Shown one piece after another: positions 20,125 through 20,509 of a stretch of 20,509 bases of DNA. Within the stretch, counting starts at the first letter, position 1, and every line of letters begins with the position of its first letter. The notes below the pieces were generated by a model. The model had not been told where the DNA came from and ran no database searches. It worked only from the letters and a program-made list of their open reading frames with translations. This DNA is from Larix sibirica (Eukaryota > Streptophyta > Pinopsida > Pinales > Pinaceae). The position numbers and the translations under genes are program-made. Location of the stretch: positions 18,507 through 39,015 of the forward strand of contig NWUY0300035806.1 in NCBI GenBank assembly GCA_004151065.3. The letters run 5' to 3'.

Positions 20125-20465
20125 ATGTAATGTACCTAGGGAGAATAATTTGGGGTACCTAAGGATGTACCCAAAAATATAATGAATATATTGTGGGGAT
20201 AAGGAATGTAATGTGACTAGGCCCACTTCGTAGTGAAAATAAATAATACAATAAAAAGTGGTATTTGGCATATGGATACTCATGTGTACTATCCATTGAG
20301 TATTCCTATGCCAACTACCCCTTCCCATTATATTATTTCTTTTATCTACCTAGTGGGCATATTTATTACCAACCAACTACCAAGTGGGCCTATTCTTATT
20401 ACATTTGTTATCCCCTTGGTTACCTCCCTAGGTATCCCATATTATCCTCCCTAGGTGCATTACAT
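20125..20465. repeat. Foldback (long inverted repeat) element of about 340 bp
   Basis: Left arm 20125-20282 and right arm 20297-20465 are imperfect inverted copies around a 14-base loop. Matching pairs include ATGTAATGTACCTAGGGAG (left) with ATGTAATGCACCTAGGGAG (right arm, complement), TAGGCCCACTTCGTAG with TAGGCCCACTTGGTAG, and GGATACTCA next to the loop with TGAGTATTCC. The left arm lacks about 30 bases found in the right arm, and the right arm lacks about 17 found in the left. The outer ends read TGTAATG and CATTACA. It could be a MITE or foldback transposon, or two LTR fragments joined head to head; no target-site duplication was identified. Confidence 0.85.
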
Positions 20466-20488
20466 TCCACCCACCTTCTCATGAGCAT

Positions 20489-20509
20489 TCATATGCCAAC
20501 TACCCCTTA
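20489..20509 (-). repeat. Start of a further repeat copy at the window edge
   Basis: CATATGCCAACTACCCCTTA at the right end repeats the phrase CTATGCCAACTACCCCTTCC of the foldback's right arm near 20306. Another copy of the same repeat family probably continues past the window. Confidence 0.55.

Noticed and set aside
20095-20454. Similar short frames on both strands that look like a protein family
   Set aside because: Their likeness comes from the inverted repeat itself; the translations have no domain features.

Overview
The window looks like nuclear DNA of a seed plant, probably a gymnosperm. The evidence is a decayed PLS-class PPR-DYW gene, remnants of plant Ty3/gypsy, Ty1/copia, LINE and SINE elements, AT-rich non-coding DNA, and a gene with GT/AG introns belonging to a plant-specific family. 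The gymnosperm assignment is inferred from the style of the gypsy gag and from the low gene and high fossil-transposon density. No prokaryotic, organellar, CRISPR, rRNA or intact tRNA features were seen.

Left part (1-9.7 kb): a plus-strand PPR-DYW pseudogene (about 127-1323) is followed by about 4 kb without recognisable genes. An LTR then lies at 5533-5887, with a polypurine tract directly before it and perfect TGTAAT/ATTACA ends. Next is a minus-strand gypsy gag relic (about 6150-7640) carrying frameshifts, a deletion and a 38-bp tandem duplication. An unidentified minus-strand coding remnant lies at 8683-9048.

Middle part (9.7-14.9 kb): a tRNA-type SINE (about 9751-9969) abuts a decayed plus-strand LINE reverse-transcriptase relic (about 10037-11228). 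A long reading frame of unknown origin follows (11235-12134), broken only by three TAG codons. Then come a minus-strand SINE (about 13020-13257) and a cluster of local tandem duplications and AT-rich micro/minisatellites (12.9-14.5 kb).

Right part (14.9-20.5 kb): the best candidate for a living gene is on the minus strand. Four exons (16230-16093, 15847-15736, 15619-15324, 15018-14954) join in phase through GT/AG sites, with no stop until a terminal TAA. They encode the C-terminal 203 residues of a protein resembling an uncharacterised plant family. The 5' exon was not found. Further right are a copia integrase relic (about 19067-19610) and a repeat family present as one half-copy and one 340-bp foldback at the window edge.

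Apart from the minus-strand gene, the recognisable coding matter is broken, so the window is mostly a transposon graveyard around one probable gene. I found no convincing new multi-gene system. The items most worth follow-up are the four-exon gene, the foldback repeat family, the 11.2-12.1 kb reading frame and the unidentified 8.7-9.0 kb fragment.
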